From Bacteroidota bacterium (GTDB lineage: Bacteria > Bacteroidota > Bacteroidia > Bacteroidales > Prolixibacteraceae): a DNA stretch of 47,899 bases. Each line of letters begins with the position of its first letter. Positions within the stretch are counted from its first letter, which is position 1. Below are positions 8,391-17,496 of the stretch, in pieces. Location: assembly GCA_023251455.1 (NCBI GenBank), contig JAHEYT010000056.1:1-47899 (forward strand), given 5' to 3'. The position numbers and the translations under genes are program-made. The notes beneath the pieces were generated by a model. That model was not told the DNA's origin. It worked only from the letters and a program-made list of their open reading frames with translations, and did no database searches.

Positions 8391-9686
8391 ATGGAACGCA
8401 GAAGATTCTTACAAAATATAGGTGCAACAGCAGTAGGTTTTTCGTTATTGAAATCATCCATGGCCGCACAATTATCGGCTAGTGCTGAAGCTGTTGGAAG
8501 TGTAGTTGTGGTTGGCGGAGGAATGGCCGGAACAACAGTAGCCAAATATCTCAGATTCTGGGGAGGAACGGGTGTAGATGTTACCCTCGTGGAACCCAAT
8601 GCGACTTATTATTCCAATATTTTCAGTAACATGGTGTTGACCGGTGAAAGAACCTTAAGCCAGCTTTCTTACAACTATTCCACCTTAAAAAGTAAATACG
8701 GTGTAAAGGTTCAAAACTATTCTGTGTCATCAATTGATCCGGTTGGGAAAAAAGTTACACTATCGAATGGAGTAGTACTTCCTTACGACCGTCTTGTACT
8801 TGCTCCAGGTATCGATTTTGAGCCTTTGCCCTCGTTAACCGGGACAACTGCGAATCAGGCCAAAATTGTACATGCATGGAAAGCTGGAGCTCAAACGACT
8901 TCGTTGCAGAACCAAATTAAGGCGATGACCAGCAAGGATACGTTTATTTTAACCATACCACCAGCCCCTTATCGTTGTCCACCAGGACCTTACGAACGCG
9001 CTTGTGTTGTTGCAGATTATTTGAAACGTACCAAAGGGGGTGGAAAAGTAGTCATTTTGGATGCCAATCCCGGAATTCAGGCAGAACTTCAGAACTTCAC
9101 TACGGCATTTAATGAAACTCATAAAGGAATTATTACTTATGTTCCCAATGCACCAATCGCCAGCATCAATGCTGATACAATGACTGTGAAAACCAGTTCT
9201 GGACTTAGCTACACCGGGAAAGTGATTAATGCCATTCCATCTCACAAGGCTGGTAAATTAATTACGGATTCAGGAATTGGGTTGGCCAATGGATTAAATG
9301 GCAAGTGGGCCGGAGTGAATGTACTTTCCTACGAATCTACAAATCTGGATTTAGCTGGAATTCATATCATTGGAGATTCATCTTCCACAACCCAACCTAA
9401 GGCTGGTCATATCGCCAACGCCGAAGCAAAAGTTTGTGCCGATGCAATTATCAATACATTTAAAGGCGGAACCATAAATCAGGTTCCTATCACGAATTCT
9501 TCATGCTTTACTCCTATTACAAAAACAACAGCATCGTGGTTGTCGGTTGTATATCGATATGATCCCGCATCAAAAACAATGCTACCAACAGGAAATGGCA
9601 TAACTGAATCGAATGGAGCAACTTCCGAAAATTATGAAGATATGCTCAAATGGTTTAATAACCTGATGGCCGATACTTTTTCCTGA
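8391..9686 (+). CDS. fccB: flavocytochrome c sulfide dehydrogenase, flavoprotein subunit
   Basis: The 431-residue protein has a Tat signal (MERRRFLQN), a Rossmann FAD motif (VVVGGGMAG, about 39-47), and the FCSD signature PYRCPPGPYE with Cys196. A second conserved cysteine, Cys372 (NSSCF), lies near the C-terminus. These two fit the redox-active cysteine pair that attacks sulfide. The residue aligned with the FAD-linking cysteine of Allochromatium FccB appears to be Asn76 (YYSNIFSN), so FAD is probably held non-covalently. The enzyme would oxidise sulfide in the periplasm and pass electrons to the cytochrome encoded five bases upstream. A terminator follows at 9709. Confidence 0.9.
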   Translation: MERRRFLQNIGATAVGFSLLKSSMAAQLSASAEAVGSVVVVGGGMAGTTVAKYLRFWGGTGVDVTLVEPNATYYSNIFSNMVLTGERTLSQLSYNYSTLKSKYGVKVQNYSVSSIDPVGKKVTLSNGVVLPYDRLVLAPGIDFEPLPSLTGTTANQAKIVHAWKAGAQTTSLQNQIKAMTSKDTFILTIPPAPYRCPPGPYERACVVADYLKRTKGGGKVVILDANPGIQAELQNFTTAFNETHKGIITYVPNAPIASINADTMTVKTSSGLSYTGKVINAIPSHKAGKLITDSGIGLANGLNGKWAGVNVLSYESTNLDLAGIHIIGDSSSTTQPKAGHIANAEAKVCADAIINTFKGGTINQVPITNSSCFTPITKTTASWLSVVYRYDPASKTMLPTGNGITESNGATSENYEDMLKWFNNLMADTFS

Positions 9687-9708
9687 TTCAGGAGAAATTT
9701 AGCCTATA

Positions 9709-9752
9709 AAAAACGAACACCTACACGTTAATTCGTATAGGTGTTCGTTTTT
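9709..9752. terminator. bidirectional intrinsic terminator between fccB and the DUF5916 gene
   Basis: A 19-bp stem with one mismatch (9709-9727 and 9734-9752) encloses a six-base loop. It starts with an A-run and ends with a T-run, so it can terminate the convergent transcripts from both sides. Confidence 0.85.
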
Positions 9753-9810
9753 CCGGATAAGCTCCTATTGATGCTTTTATCTTCAAAAAGAACCCAAACA
9801 TTCTGTGTTC

Positions 9811-12030
9811 TTATAACCTAAAGGTATGAGTGTATTTCAGCATGATTGTCCGGTTATTGTATGACGGCTGCTTCATCGTAAATTCAGAATTGTCAGCATT
9901 TCGTAAATCGTTAAAAACAAGATAGAAATCATTCCCATCGCGTGGATTGTACCTCAGCCTGAAATTGGTAATAATAATATTATCGATTTCGTTGTACTGC
10001 ACAAATGAGCTTAGTGAGACCTTTGTATTGAGCATGTAAGTCAGTTTTAACCTGGCGATATTATTGGTAAATTTTTGCGATCTGGTTGAAAAACTGACCT
10101 TATCCATTTGATAGGAGCCTGAAATCTGAAAACTTGACGACAAGCTCAATTCAGGATTTAATGCAACGGAATACAGGTTTCCGTCGTAAAATTCACCTGC
10201 CTGGTAATCGAGTGATGCAGCTATCTTTTTTGTTTTGGGTGAACTTATATTCCCAAAAAATCGGTAAAATGTATAGTCACCGGCTGCTACAAAAACATCC
10301 TCAGTCAGGTTGAAATCTCTTACCAATCCCTCTTTTCGCATTGCGACTGCTGTAAATGCACTATATCCGCTTTTGGTTGATATATTAAATTCAGGAGAAA
10401 TCTCCATATTTTCCAGATTCCCATCCTCAATTCTACTAAGCATTTCAAAATCGACGCCTGCATTGAATTGAAAAATCTTTGAATCATTACCTGGAAACCA
10501 GCCATACCGGCCCGATCCTCTTATCTCGTGAACGTTGTTTGTGAAAATAAACCCAGAATTAGGATTAAAATCCTTTCCCCAATAAGCATAACATCCTTCA
10601 AAACCAAAACCCTCTTCCGTACGTCGTTCCCAAGCCAACCTAAAAAAAGTCGGGTCGAGCGATGCGGCATTACTTTTAATGTTCTTATCCTGAGTTTGTG
10701 CAATTTTCACATCAAGATAATCATCTTTAAAAATCCTGAATATCCCGTCAATTCCGTAGGCAACATTGTATTTTCCATCGAATCCAAGCCGCGAAGTTAC
10801 CATACCGCCGATGTATGAATTCTCGTTTATTACTTGCTTCCTCAACCGGGCCACGCCAAAATTTTCGGCTGGATTTCCATTGAACTCGGCAGTATTCATA
10901 TCGAGAAAACCAACATCCCATTTGCCAATTCGGCCTACCATACGCGCTCCTCCTAATATCCGGACAGGCTCTCCATTGGTAATACCAATATTCCGGCTGT
11001 AAAATAAAGCCTGAGGCCCGCCAAGCTCGAAATTAAAAACACTTGACCTTTCCTGGAAAAACAATCTTTTTTCAGGAAAGGAAAGCGAATAGCGGGTAAG
11101 ATTAACCATTTCATCATCGGCTTCAACCTGAGCAAAATCGGTATTGGCTGTAAAGTCAAGCGTAAGATTGCTGTTAATGTTGTACTTAACATCCAATCCT
11201 CCAGTCAAATCGGGGTTGTCGTTCTTCACATACCGGGTTCCGTTTTCATTTAATGTCCAGTCACGCGTAAAACCTGTAAGCAGGTACGGGGCAACATATA
11301 CCGGATTCCGTGATGCGATGTTTTCAAACGCTACAGTTTCAGCCTGCGAAGGTTTCATCCGTGCATTTTGGCCATACTTGGTGTCAATCGCAGGATAGGT
11401 GTCAATTTCGTTGCAATAGCTGATACCCCGGTTGACGATCAATCCCATTTTTGAGATATTGTCGACAGTTTGAAAACGCAGGCTCGAAAAAGGTATTCGC
11501 ATTTCAACATACCATGCCGAATCGTCTTTCGAAGTCATCACATCCCAATACGAATTCCAAGTGTAATTCGTACTACCATCATCTGGTCCTCGTCCAACAG
11601 CATCATTCGAAACCGAATAATCAATTTTTAAACCGGAAGGCATGGTGAAAAAAGCCAGCGCATTTTCATTGTCATCGTACGAATCGAGGATAATTCCAAA
11701 ATAATCTGAGTTATCCGAAGTTTCATCTCTTTTCTTACTGTTCGATACCAATTTTGAAATATCCTTGTAGTAAAGCTTAGCGCTAACCCACAAATAACTC
11801 TTGTCGTAAGTAATCCTTACATCACTTTCCTCAGTTGGCTGGTTTCCATAAACCGGAAAGTGCATTTTTAAAGGAATTTTTTCGCTCAATAGCCAGGCAG
11901 GTTCAGAAGGAATGCCGTCAAAGCTAAGTTCACTCTGAAGAGGTGTTATTTTCAGAACATCACCTGCCTTTGTATTTGAAGCAAAAAGGAAAAATAAAGC
12001 AACAGTTGTAATGACAGTATGGATTCTCAT
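9811..12030 (-). CDS. DUF5916 outer-membrane protein with N-terminal CBM9-like domain
   Basis: This 739-residue protein has a signal peptide ending near TKAG. An N-terminal carbohydrate-binding-module-9-like domain follows (about 30-215, with FDGIPSEPAW and WYVEMRIPFSSLRF), then a long region (about 240-739) rich in alternating strands that ends in an aromatic residue pattern (YTHTFRL) typical of outer-membrane barrels. This is the DUF5916 architecture common in Bacteroidota. Its biochemical function is unknown. It sits 46 bp downstream of the DUF4405 membrane protein on the same strand and may be a target or partner of the two-component system there. Confidence 0.85.
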   Translation of the reverse strand: MRIHTVITTVALFFLFASNTKAGDVLKITPLQSELSFDGIPSEPAWLLSEKIPLKMHFPVYGNQPTEESDVRITYDKSYLWVSAKLYYKDISKLVSNSKKRDETSDNSDYFGIILDSYDDNENALAFFTMPSGLKIDYSVSNDAVGRGPDDGSTNYTWNSYWDVMTSKDDSAWYVEMRIPFSSLRFQTVDNISKMGLIVNRGISYCNEIDTYPAIDTKYGQNARMKPSQAETVAFENIASRNPVYVAPYLLTGFTRDWTLNENGTRYVKNDNPDLTGGLDVKYNINSNLTLDFTANTDFAQVEADDEMVNLTRYSLSFPEKRLFFQERSSVFNFELGGPQALFYSRNIGITNGEPVRILGGARMVGRIGKWDVGFLDMNTAEFNGNPAENFGVARLRKQVINENSYIGGMVTSRLGFDGKYNVAYGIDGIFRIFKDDYLDVKIAQTQDKNIKSNAASLDPTFFRLAWERRTEEGFGFEGCYAYWGKDFNPNSGFIFTNNVHEIRGSGRYGWFPGNDSKIFQFNAGVDFEMLSRIEDGNLENMEISPEFNISTKSGYSAFTAVAMRKEGLVRDFNLTEDVFVAAGDYTFYRFFGNISSPKTKKIAASLDYQAGEFYDGNLYSVALNPELSLSSSFQISGSYQMDKVSFSTRSQKFTNNIARLKLTYMLNTKVSLSSFVQYNEIDNIIITNFRLRYNPRDGNDFYLVFNDLRNADNSEFTMKQPSYNNRTIMLKYTHTFRL

Positions 12031-12076
12031 GCGTTTGGTTTTATTTTAGATCGGTTGTAATTTATTCAGAAATATT

Positions 12077-12670
12077 TTAAGCTACAACTGGTTTCTTTGC
12101 ACATAACTTTTGGGTAATGGCAACATACCATTTAAAGCGTTGAATGATGTGAATGATCATCAACCCGATGAGCACTTGTCCAATAAAACCGTGGCTTTCC
12201 ATCAATGGACCAATGGTTGTCAATATCAGGAGCACAAACATAACAAGTGTAGCGGTGAGCAATTTGTTTTCCATGATGTGTTTCCGAGTAAACAGCTTTT
12301 TGAACCAGTTCCAATGTTGCCAGATGTGCAGAGCCATTAAAATAAGCCAGAATATAGCGAAGAACTGATGGATTCCTTCGCTATTGCCACCTCCTCCTCC
12401 TCTTTGACCTTCAAAGTCTTTGGGCCCGTCGAAGTTTATAAAACTCATCTGGTCAATCTGATCTGACTCTTCGATGTCTTTTAGTAGTTTTTCCTGATTG
12501 TTTTCACCACGAAGTTCGTGTCGCCGGCCACCTTCATGACCCTCTCTGCCTTCGTGGCCTCCTCCGCCTTCCATAAAAAATAGGCCGGTAATTGCTAAAC
12601 CGGCAAACATGACGATCATCAATACGTTTACCACGTATTTTCCGGTTGATGTGTTGATTAATTTTTTCAT
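12077..12670 (-). CDS. DUF4405-type membrane protein with Gly/His-rich loops
   Basis: The 197-residue protein has four predicted membrane helices (about 13-32, 98-115, 137-155 and 160-178). The loop between helices 1 and 2 is extremely rich in Gly, His, Glu and Arg (for example GGGGHEGREGHEGG) and carries a second Gly cluster near residues 89-94. Histidines within helices (ALHIWQHW, MIIHIIQR) resemble haem-b ligands of cytochrome-b-like DUF4405 proteins. It could bind haem or metal. It lies between the LytTR regulator and the DUF5916 gene, all on one strand, and its loop resembles one in the kinase at 14764. Confidence 0.75.
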   Translation of the reverse strand: MKKLINTSTGKYVVNVLMIVMFAGLAITGLFFMEGGGGHEGREGHEGGRRHELRGENNQEKLLKDIEESDQIDQMSFINFDGPKDFEGQRGGGGGNSEGIHQFFAIFWLILMALHIWQHWNWFKKLFTRKHIMENKLLTATLVMFVLLILTTIGPLMESHGFIGQVLIGLMIIHIIQRFKWYVAITQKLCAKKPVVA

Positions 12671-12835
12671 GATTCCTGAATTAAATTGATAATTGTTTTT
12701 GATTTTCAGGATAAATCTAAATCAGAACCGACTCATTCCAATGAGAATAAACAGTGAAGCTGCAAAAGTTAAGGATGAAATAGCTGACTGGCGTGATGAA
12801 ACGAACTGGAGAAATTCATTTAAAAGAAGAAGGAA

Positions 12836-13594
12836 TTAAACTCCTGAAAACCATTCCCGAAATTCAGAAACCCGTACTTTGCTGATCAATATCACCTCAG
12901 GAACAGGTACTTTCAGATTAATTGACAGGCGGTTGTTAAAATAGTAGTCAACTTCTTTTATTGAATTTCGCGAAATAATAAATTGCCGGTTGGCACGAAA
13001 AAAATCAGACGGGTTGAGCATTGTGGCCAACTCGTCAAGCGTAAATTCAAAAACATACGATTTCCCGTCAGCTGATTTTGCTTTAACCAGTCCGTCTTCA
13101 ATATGGATGTAGGAAATATCGCAGGCAAGTAACGGAATAAGTTTACTCCCTTTAACCGGAATTAAAAAGTGAGTTTTGTACCCTCTCTCTCGCTGGAGAG
13201 TCGCAATAAACTGATGAATTTCAGTTGGTACAGCCGACGAACCCACGAGCCTTCTCAACTTATCCAAAGCCTTCTCAAGCGTCTGTATGGTAATAGGTTT
13301 GAGCAGATAATCAATACTGTTTACTTTAAAGGCTTTGATGGCGTATTCGTCGTAAGCAGTCGTGAAAATAATCGGACTCGTGATGTTGACATATTCAAAA
13401 ATTTTAAAGGCGGAACCATCGGCAAGGTGAATATCCATAAAAACCAAATCGGGTTGAGTATTGGTTTTAAACCATTCAACGGTTGAAGTAATACTGTCCA
13501 AAAGAGCAATTACCTGAATCCCGCCAACTTCGTTCAGTAACCTTTGCAGGTGGTTAACTGCCAGTATTTCGTCTTCAATTATTATCGCTTTCAT
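12836..13594 (-). CDS. LytTR-family response regulator
   Basis: The 252-residue protein has an N-terminal receiver domain (about 1-120) with the acidic pair near residues 7-8, phosphoacceptor Asp54 (VFMDIHL), a conserved Thr in TTAYDEYA and Lys in YLLKPI. A C-terminal LytTR DNA-binding domain follows (about 145-250, with FFRANRQFIISRNSI). Its partner is the LytS-like kinase encoded just upstream. The ATG at 13594 lies four bases after the stop of a 28-codon frame (13685-13599) that itself overlaps the kinase stop, so translational coupling through this small frame is possible. Confidence 0.92.
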   Translation of the reverse strand: MKAIIIEDEILAVNHLQRLLNEVGGIQVIALLDSITSTVEWFKTNTQPDLVFMDIHLADGSAFKIFEYVNITSPIIFTTAYDEYAIKAFKVNSIDYLLKPITIQTLEKALDKLRRLVGSSAVPTEIHQFIATLQRERGYKTHFLIPVKGSKLIPLLACDISYIHIEDGLVKAKSADGKSYVFEFTLDELATMLNPSDFFRANRQFIISRNSIKEVDYYFNNRLSINLKVPVPEVILISKVRVSEFREWFSGV

Positions 13595-13598
13595 CAGT

Positions 13599-13685
13599 TT
13601 ATAATTTGTTTCTTAATTGCCAGATGGAACTTGCCATTGCAGTCATTCTCCTGTGTGTGAGGTTGTCTCTCATGGCTCGTTTCAT
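13599..13685 (-). CDS. candidate 28-codon coupling ORF between kinase and regulator
   Basis: The ATG at 13685-13683 overlaps the kinase stop as ATGA, and the frame ends with TAA four bases before the regulator ATG. Its last 12 codons (MASSIWQLRNKL, 13637-13599) are closely similar at base level to the leader before the TonB receptor at 2366-2328. An AGGAG lies inside it, ten bases before the ATG at 13637. Whether it is translated is unknown. Most base differences between the two copies change the amino acid, so peptide-level selection is not shown. Confidence 0.4.
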   Translation of the reverse strand: MKRAMRDNLTHRRMTAMASSIWQLRNKL

Positions 13686-14764
13686 AAGTTTACAGGTTTG
13701 ATCAGCGGTATTTTCACGATAAACTCGTTATTCTCTTGAATGATCTGAATATCTCTTTCACCTAGAATCTGAAATTGTTTAGACAAGTTGGTCAGGCCAA
13801 TTCCAGTGCCCTCTTCCTGGGTAAGCTTGTTCTGAATCTGATTACGAACTATAAGTTCCACATTATCGTTGGTTTGTATGCTGATGATGAGTGGTTTTCG
13901 GTTGCTAATTTCGTTGTGTTTTACGGCATTCTCCAACAATGTTTGTATGGTTAAAGGGGGCAGCTCCATGCTCAAAAGCTTCTCCGGAATTTCAGTTGTG
14001 ATGGTCAGGTTGGCGCCATACCTCATTTTTATCAGGAAAAGATAAGAGTCCGTAAATTCCATTTCATCGCGAAGGGCAACCGTTTTCTTCTCGTTACTTT
14101 GTAAAGTATAACGCAGAACCTGGGCTAAATGATTGACATACTGATCGGCCAGGTCTGGCGATTCCCTGATCAGTGATTTAAGCGCAGTGAGTGTATTAAA
14201 CAGAAAATGAGGGCTCATCTGGTTTTTCAACGATTCAAACTGACTCTGAAGGCTTTCTGTTCTAAGTTTTTCGTTCTCCAGTTCGTAGGCTTGCTTTTGG
14301 TAAATCAGCCGGATAATAAAAATTGAACCCAGAACCAATGCCGAACTAAAGAAATTTTGAAAAAGCAATTCGTCGTGGTGCCGTTGCACGTAGATCTCAG
14401 TTCCGACCAAAGGTTTGATCGTATTATAAATTAGCCCAAGTAGCAAAACCGACAAAAAGGTCAAAAAGATAGCCAGCGAAATTGTCCGGAGGTTCATCTT
14501 TTGATGCCTTGTGAATGGTTTTAACAGGTAAAAATTGAGCGTGAAGACCAGGAACGCAACCACAAATGTATTGAGAAACTCCAGTATCGACAATCCTAAA
14601 TCGAAAGCTTCTCTCCTATGGTTGCCATAACCTCCTCTTCCACCTTCGTCTCCAAACAGCACACCCAAAACCAATGGGAAATGGATGGTAATGCAAATCA
14701 CCAGCGACAGCAGAAATGCAATACCGAAATATTTCTTTGTTAAACTTAGCTTCATAATCTTCAA
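13682..14764 (-). CDS. LytS/AlgZ-type sensor histidine kinase
   Basis: This 360-residue kinase has four membrane helices (about 12-37, 56-82, 95-114 and 138-154) and a cytoplasmic His_kinase domain with His186 in MSPHFLFN. An ATPase domain follows with ENAVKHN and GTGIGLTNL. The first extracytoplasmic loop is Gly/Arg/His-rich (DEGGRGGYGNHRRE), resembling the loop of the DUF4405 protein two genes downstream. The stop overlaps the ATG of a small frame before the regulator gene. An alternative start is Met4 at 14755. The stimulus is unknown; metal or redox sensing is a guess from the loop. Confidence 0.9.
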   Translation of the reverse strand: MKIMKLSLTKKYFGIAFLLSLVICITIHFPLVLGVLFGDEGGRGGYGNHRREAFDLGLSILEFLNTFVVAFLVFTLNFYLLKPFTRHQKMNLRTISLAIFLTFLSVLLLGLIYNTIKPLVGTEIYVQRHHDELLFQNFFSSALVLGSIFIIRLIYQKQAYELENEKLRTESLQSQFESLKNQMSPHFLFNTLTALKSLIRESPDLADQYVNHLAQVLRYTLQSNEKKTVALRDEMEFTDSYLFLIKMRYGANLTITTEIPEKLLSMELPPLTIQTLLENAVKHNEISNRKPLIISIQTNDNVELIVRNQIQNKLTQEEGTGIGLTNLSKQFQILGERDIQIIQENNEFIVKIPLIKPVNL

Positions 14765-14905
14765 AGATATTAATTCGGCAAATTAGATGTGCTGAAAAAA
14801 TGGGCCAAGCTGATAAAACCGCGAATGAAGCTGAATATTGGGTGAGTAAAAGATTTGCGCTCGGTTGTATTTTTTTATTCGGGGATTGTGGCCTATCCAA
14901 ATCTG

Positions 14906-16492
14906 TTAGTTGAGTCGGTTCATGCAGCAATCTCTAAATTTCTTCCCGCTTCCACACAAGCAGTCATCGTCACTGTCAATTTTCGAGTACATTTCAGATT
15001 TATGATCGAATGGAATTACAGGCGAGTTTTTCAAAATATTATCGAACTTCTTTCTCTTCGGCAGGAAAGTACCAATAAATCCAAGGTATCGGTTAAAAAT
15101 ATCCAGTAAATCCTGTTTCGATTCTTGATTATTTCCTTCCTTTTCAATCTCAGTCCTGACTTTCTGAATTGTACCACAAATCCCTTCACTAACAAAAGTC
15201 ATTCGAAACAACCGCTCAATATCTGGCAAGAGGCGCTTTTCCCTGATTTCAGTAATGTCTGAAACTATAAATGCCAACAGTTCGCTGCTGTTAAGATTTT
15301 GATTGTCTGCATTTTCGATAAAATAATCAATCACTTGATCATACCAATGAATGACCTCGTTTTTTCGGTGAGGCTGGTAAAAATAGACTTGCTGAACAGC
15401 TGTCAACACCGACGTTTTTACGTAAGTATCTACGTTTGGCTTGAACATGAATGCTTTAAGTTGATCGAGCTTTGACTCTCCCAAGTAGTATATTGGTTCA
15501 TAAATTGTTTCTGTTTTGTGGTCGCCGAGCCAGAAGGTCAGAAAATCGTTTTCAAAAGAAAGAAATCTCAAAACGGTTGCAAGGCTTTCTTTGGCTTTTA
15601 ATTCGCCGAGTAGCAATATGGCGTGTAGTGGAAATGTCAGCCGATCTTCGCCAATGCCTTCTTTCTCAAACAGCTCTTCAAAATAACGAAATCTCGAAAT
15701 ACTATCGTTTATAACCATTTCCAAATCAGCTATCACCGTTGGGGTGGGCAGTGCAAGTATGTTTTCAATAAATACACGAGGAATACTCAAATCAAATTCG
15801 TAAAGACAGTAGATTTCGTGATGAATAAAGACCGGATTTTCTCTCGTCTGTTCTTCTGAGAAAGATTTTTGCTGAGGTAAAATAACTTTAGTCTTTCCGG
15901 CATTAAATCCTTTAATTCCTTTTTCAAGTGACCTCAGATGATACCAATCCTTAACTCTTTGGGTATCCTGATAGTCGGGGAACATTTCAACCAGAATTTT
16001 CAGCCTCGAATTAGCAGCTTCTATATTCTCGGTTTCAAAAAAGTATTGAATAGCAAACTTGGTAAAGCTTGTAAATTCGGTCACATGAAAAACATCACGA
16101 GTTGGATACAAATCTTTTAATTCCATATTTTCGCCCAAAAGATCCGGTATTTTATCAAATTCTTCCCGATGAAAATAATCTGCTGCGATGTTTAATCTTC
16201 CAAACAAATAATCCGGATGGTCTTTCAATACCCAACGGTTCACTTCCTCGCTTTTTTCAATTTCACCAACATTATTGTAAGCAATACTCAGGCAGTTCTT
16301 TAGTTGCGGATTTTTCGGAAACTTACCAATCAGTTTCAGGATAATGGGAATAACAGATTTATTTCCTTTATGAATGTCGAAATACAAATCCTGAATCCGA
16401 GCCTTTAAGTAAGGAGTCATATGGTTTTGACGATCCATAAAAACCGAATCATCAGTCAGATTATAGCCATCTACTTTAATAATGCTACTCAT
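14906..16492 (-). CDS. SEC-C motif protein with TPR-like and DUF1186-like regions
   Basis: The 528-residue cytoplasmic protein ends in a SEC-C zinc-binding motif, CxCx8CC (CLCGSGKKFRDCC), as found at the end of SecA and in many stand-alone proteins. Residues about 30-200 form helical TPR-like pairs (for example CLSIAYNNVGEIEKSEEV). Residues about 250-480 are HEAT-like helices, resembling DUF1186 (LHAILLLGELKAKES). No enzyme motif is visible, so a scaffold or protein-interaction role is the most that can be proposed. It is transcribed alone, 141 bp upstream of the kinase gene on the same strand. Confidence 0.75.
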   Translation of the reverse strand: MSSIIKVDGYNLTDDSVFMDRQNHMTPYLKARIQDLYFDIHKGNKSVIPIILKLIGKFPKNPQLKNCLSIAYNNVGEIEKSEEVNRWVLKDHPDYLFGRLNIAADYFHREEFDKIPDLLGENMELKDLYPTRDVFHVTEFTSFTKFAIQYFFETENIEAANSRLKILVEMFPDYQDTQRVKDWYHLRSLEKGIKGFNAGKTKVILPQQKSFSEEQTRENPVFIHHEIYCLYEFDLSIPRVFIENILALPTPTVIADLEMVINDSISRFRYFEELFEKEGIGEDRLTFPLHAILLLGELKAKESLATVLRFLSFENDFLTFWLGDHKTETIYEPIYYLGESKLDQLKAFMFKPNVDTYVKTSVLTAVQQVYFYQPHRKNEVIHWYDQVIDYFIENADNQNLNSSELLAFIVSDITEIREKRLLPDIERLFRMTFVSEGICGTIQKVRTEIEKEGNNQESKQDLLDIFNRYLGFIGTFLPKRKKFDNILKNSPVIPFDHKSEMYSKIDSDDDCLCGSGKKFRDCCMNRLN

Positions 16493-16720
16493 ATTCGCCT
16501 TAATTATTTTGCATTCAGAATCTAATTACAAATGTATAGCAGAATAACTTAAGAACTCCTGAAATGTCGATTTCATTTGCTCATTTTTGTAAAATATTGG
16601 CAGCAGCCAAGAATCAAGTCTTGTGGACCACTGAAAATTAATTACTGAAACCCACTCAACTTACTCCAAATTTTCTGTAAATTTAGATGAGCTTCAATCC
16701 ACCCAATAAATAAACCAGCG

Positions 16721-17410
16721 ATGAAAACTCCTATCTTTTTTTACCTGACCGAACTCTTATTCCCCCGGCTTTGCGTGGTTTGTGGCGATAAACTCATTGA
16801 ACAGGAACAATGGATTTGCCTGCATTGCCTGCATCATATTCCCCGGACCAATTTTCATCTGAAAGCTGATAACCCCGTGGCTCAACTTTTCTACGGAAGA
16901 GTGCAGGTTGAATTTGCCACTGCCTTTTTTACATTCAGCAAAGGCAGTCCGTACCAAAAATTACTTCATAACCTGAAATATAAAGGGATGAAAGAGCTTG
17001 GCGAGGAAATCGGAAAACAGTTTGGCATTGAACTGCTGCAATCGCCCGAATTTTCGTCGGTTGACCTGATTTGCCCGGTTCCTTTGCATCCGCAGAAAGA
17101 GAAGAAACGTGGTTATAATCAAAGCTGGTGGATTGCCTCCGGAATTGCAAAACAAATGAACAAAGAACTTTCAGCCAATAACCTGAGACGGGTAACAGCC
17201 ACCGAAACGCAAACACGAAAAAACCGGTTCGAACGCTGGCAAAACGTGGAAGGCATTTTTGAGCTTTCTAATCCTGAAGCTTTTTCAGGGAAACACATTT
17301 TACTGATCGACGATGTAGTAACAACCGGTTCAACGCTCGAAGCCTGCGCAGCTTCCATACTTTCAAAAACCAATGCCCGGGTGAGTATTGCCACATTGGC
17401 GACTGCATAA
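16721..17410 (+). CDS. ComF-family phosphoribosyltransferase-like protein
   Basis: The 229-residue protein has the ComF layout. An N-terminal zinc ribbon with two CxxC pairs (CVVC and CLHC, about residues 18-41) is followed by a type I phosphoribosyltransferase domain with the PRPP-binding loop LLIDDVVTTGST (about 190-201). The segment CPVPLHPQKEKKRGYNQS (about 113-130) is the other ComF hallmark. In Bacillus and Haemophilus these proteins support DNA uptake. In Bacteroidota the role is less clear, and no other competence gene is nearby. A near-consensus -7 (TAAATTTA) lies at 16678-16685. Confidence 0.9.
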   Translation: MKTPIFFYLTELLFPRLCVVCGDKLIEQEQWICLHCLHHIPRTNFHLKADNPVAQLFYGRVQVEFATAFFTFSKGSPYQKLLHNLKYKGMKELGEEIGKQFGIELLQSPEFSSVDLICPVPLHPQKEKKRGYNQSWWIASGIAKQMNKELSANNLRRVTATETQTRKNRFERWQNVEGIFELSNPEAFSGKHILLIDDVVTTGSTLEACAASILSKTNARVSIATLATA

Positions 17411-17471
17411 TTCAATCGATTCTCCCTGATAAACCTGACAAATAATAATAAAAATCAAAAAATGGTTTTTA

Positions 17472-17479
17472 TATCTTCG
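17472..17479 (+). promoter_or_regulatory. candidate -7 element of the tryptophanase leader transcript
   Basis: TATCTTCG matches TAnnTTTG at seven of eight positions. It would start a transcript near 17486 with a leader of about 220 bases before tnaA. No -33 TTG is seen. Confidence 0.3.
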
Positions 17480-17496
17480 CAGAATATAATTCAGTC

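Noticed and set aside
10528..10818. Plus-strand open frame of 96 codons inside the DUF5916 gene
   Set aside because: It lies wholly opposite a well-supported coding sequence and has no recognisable domain, so it is a shadow frame.
12110..12368. Plus-strand open frames opposite the DUF4405 gene
   Set aside because: Composition follows the complement of the membrane-protein codons, and there is no promoter or start context.
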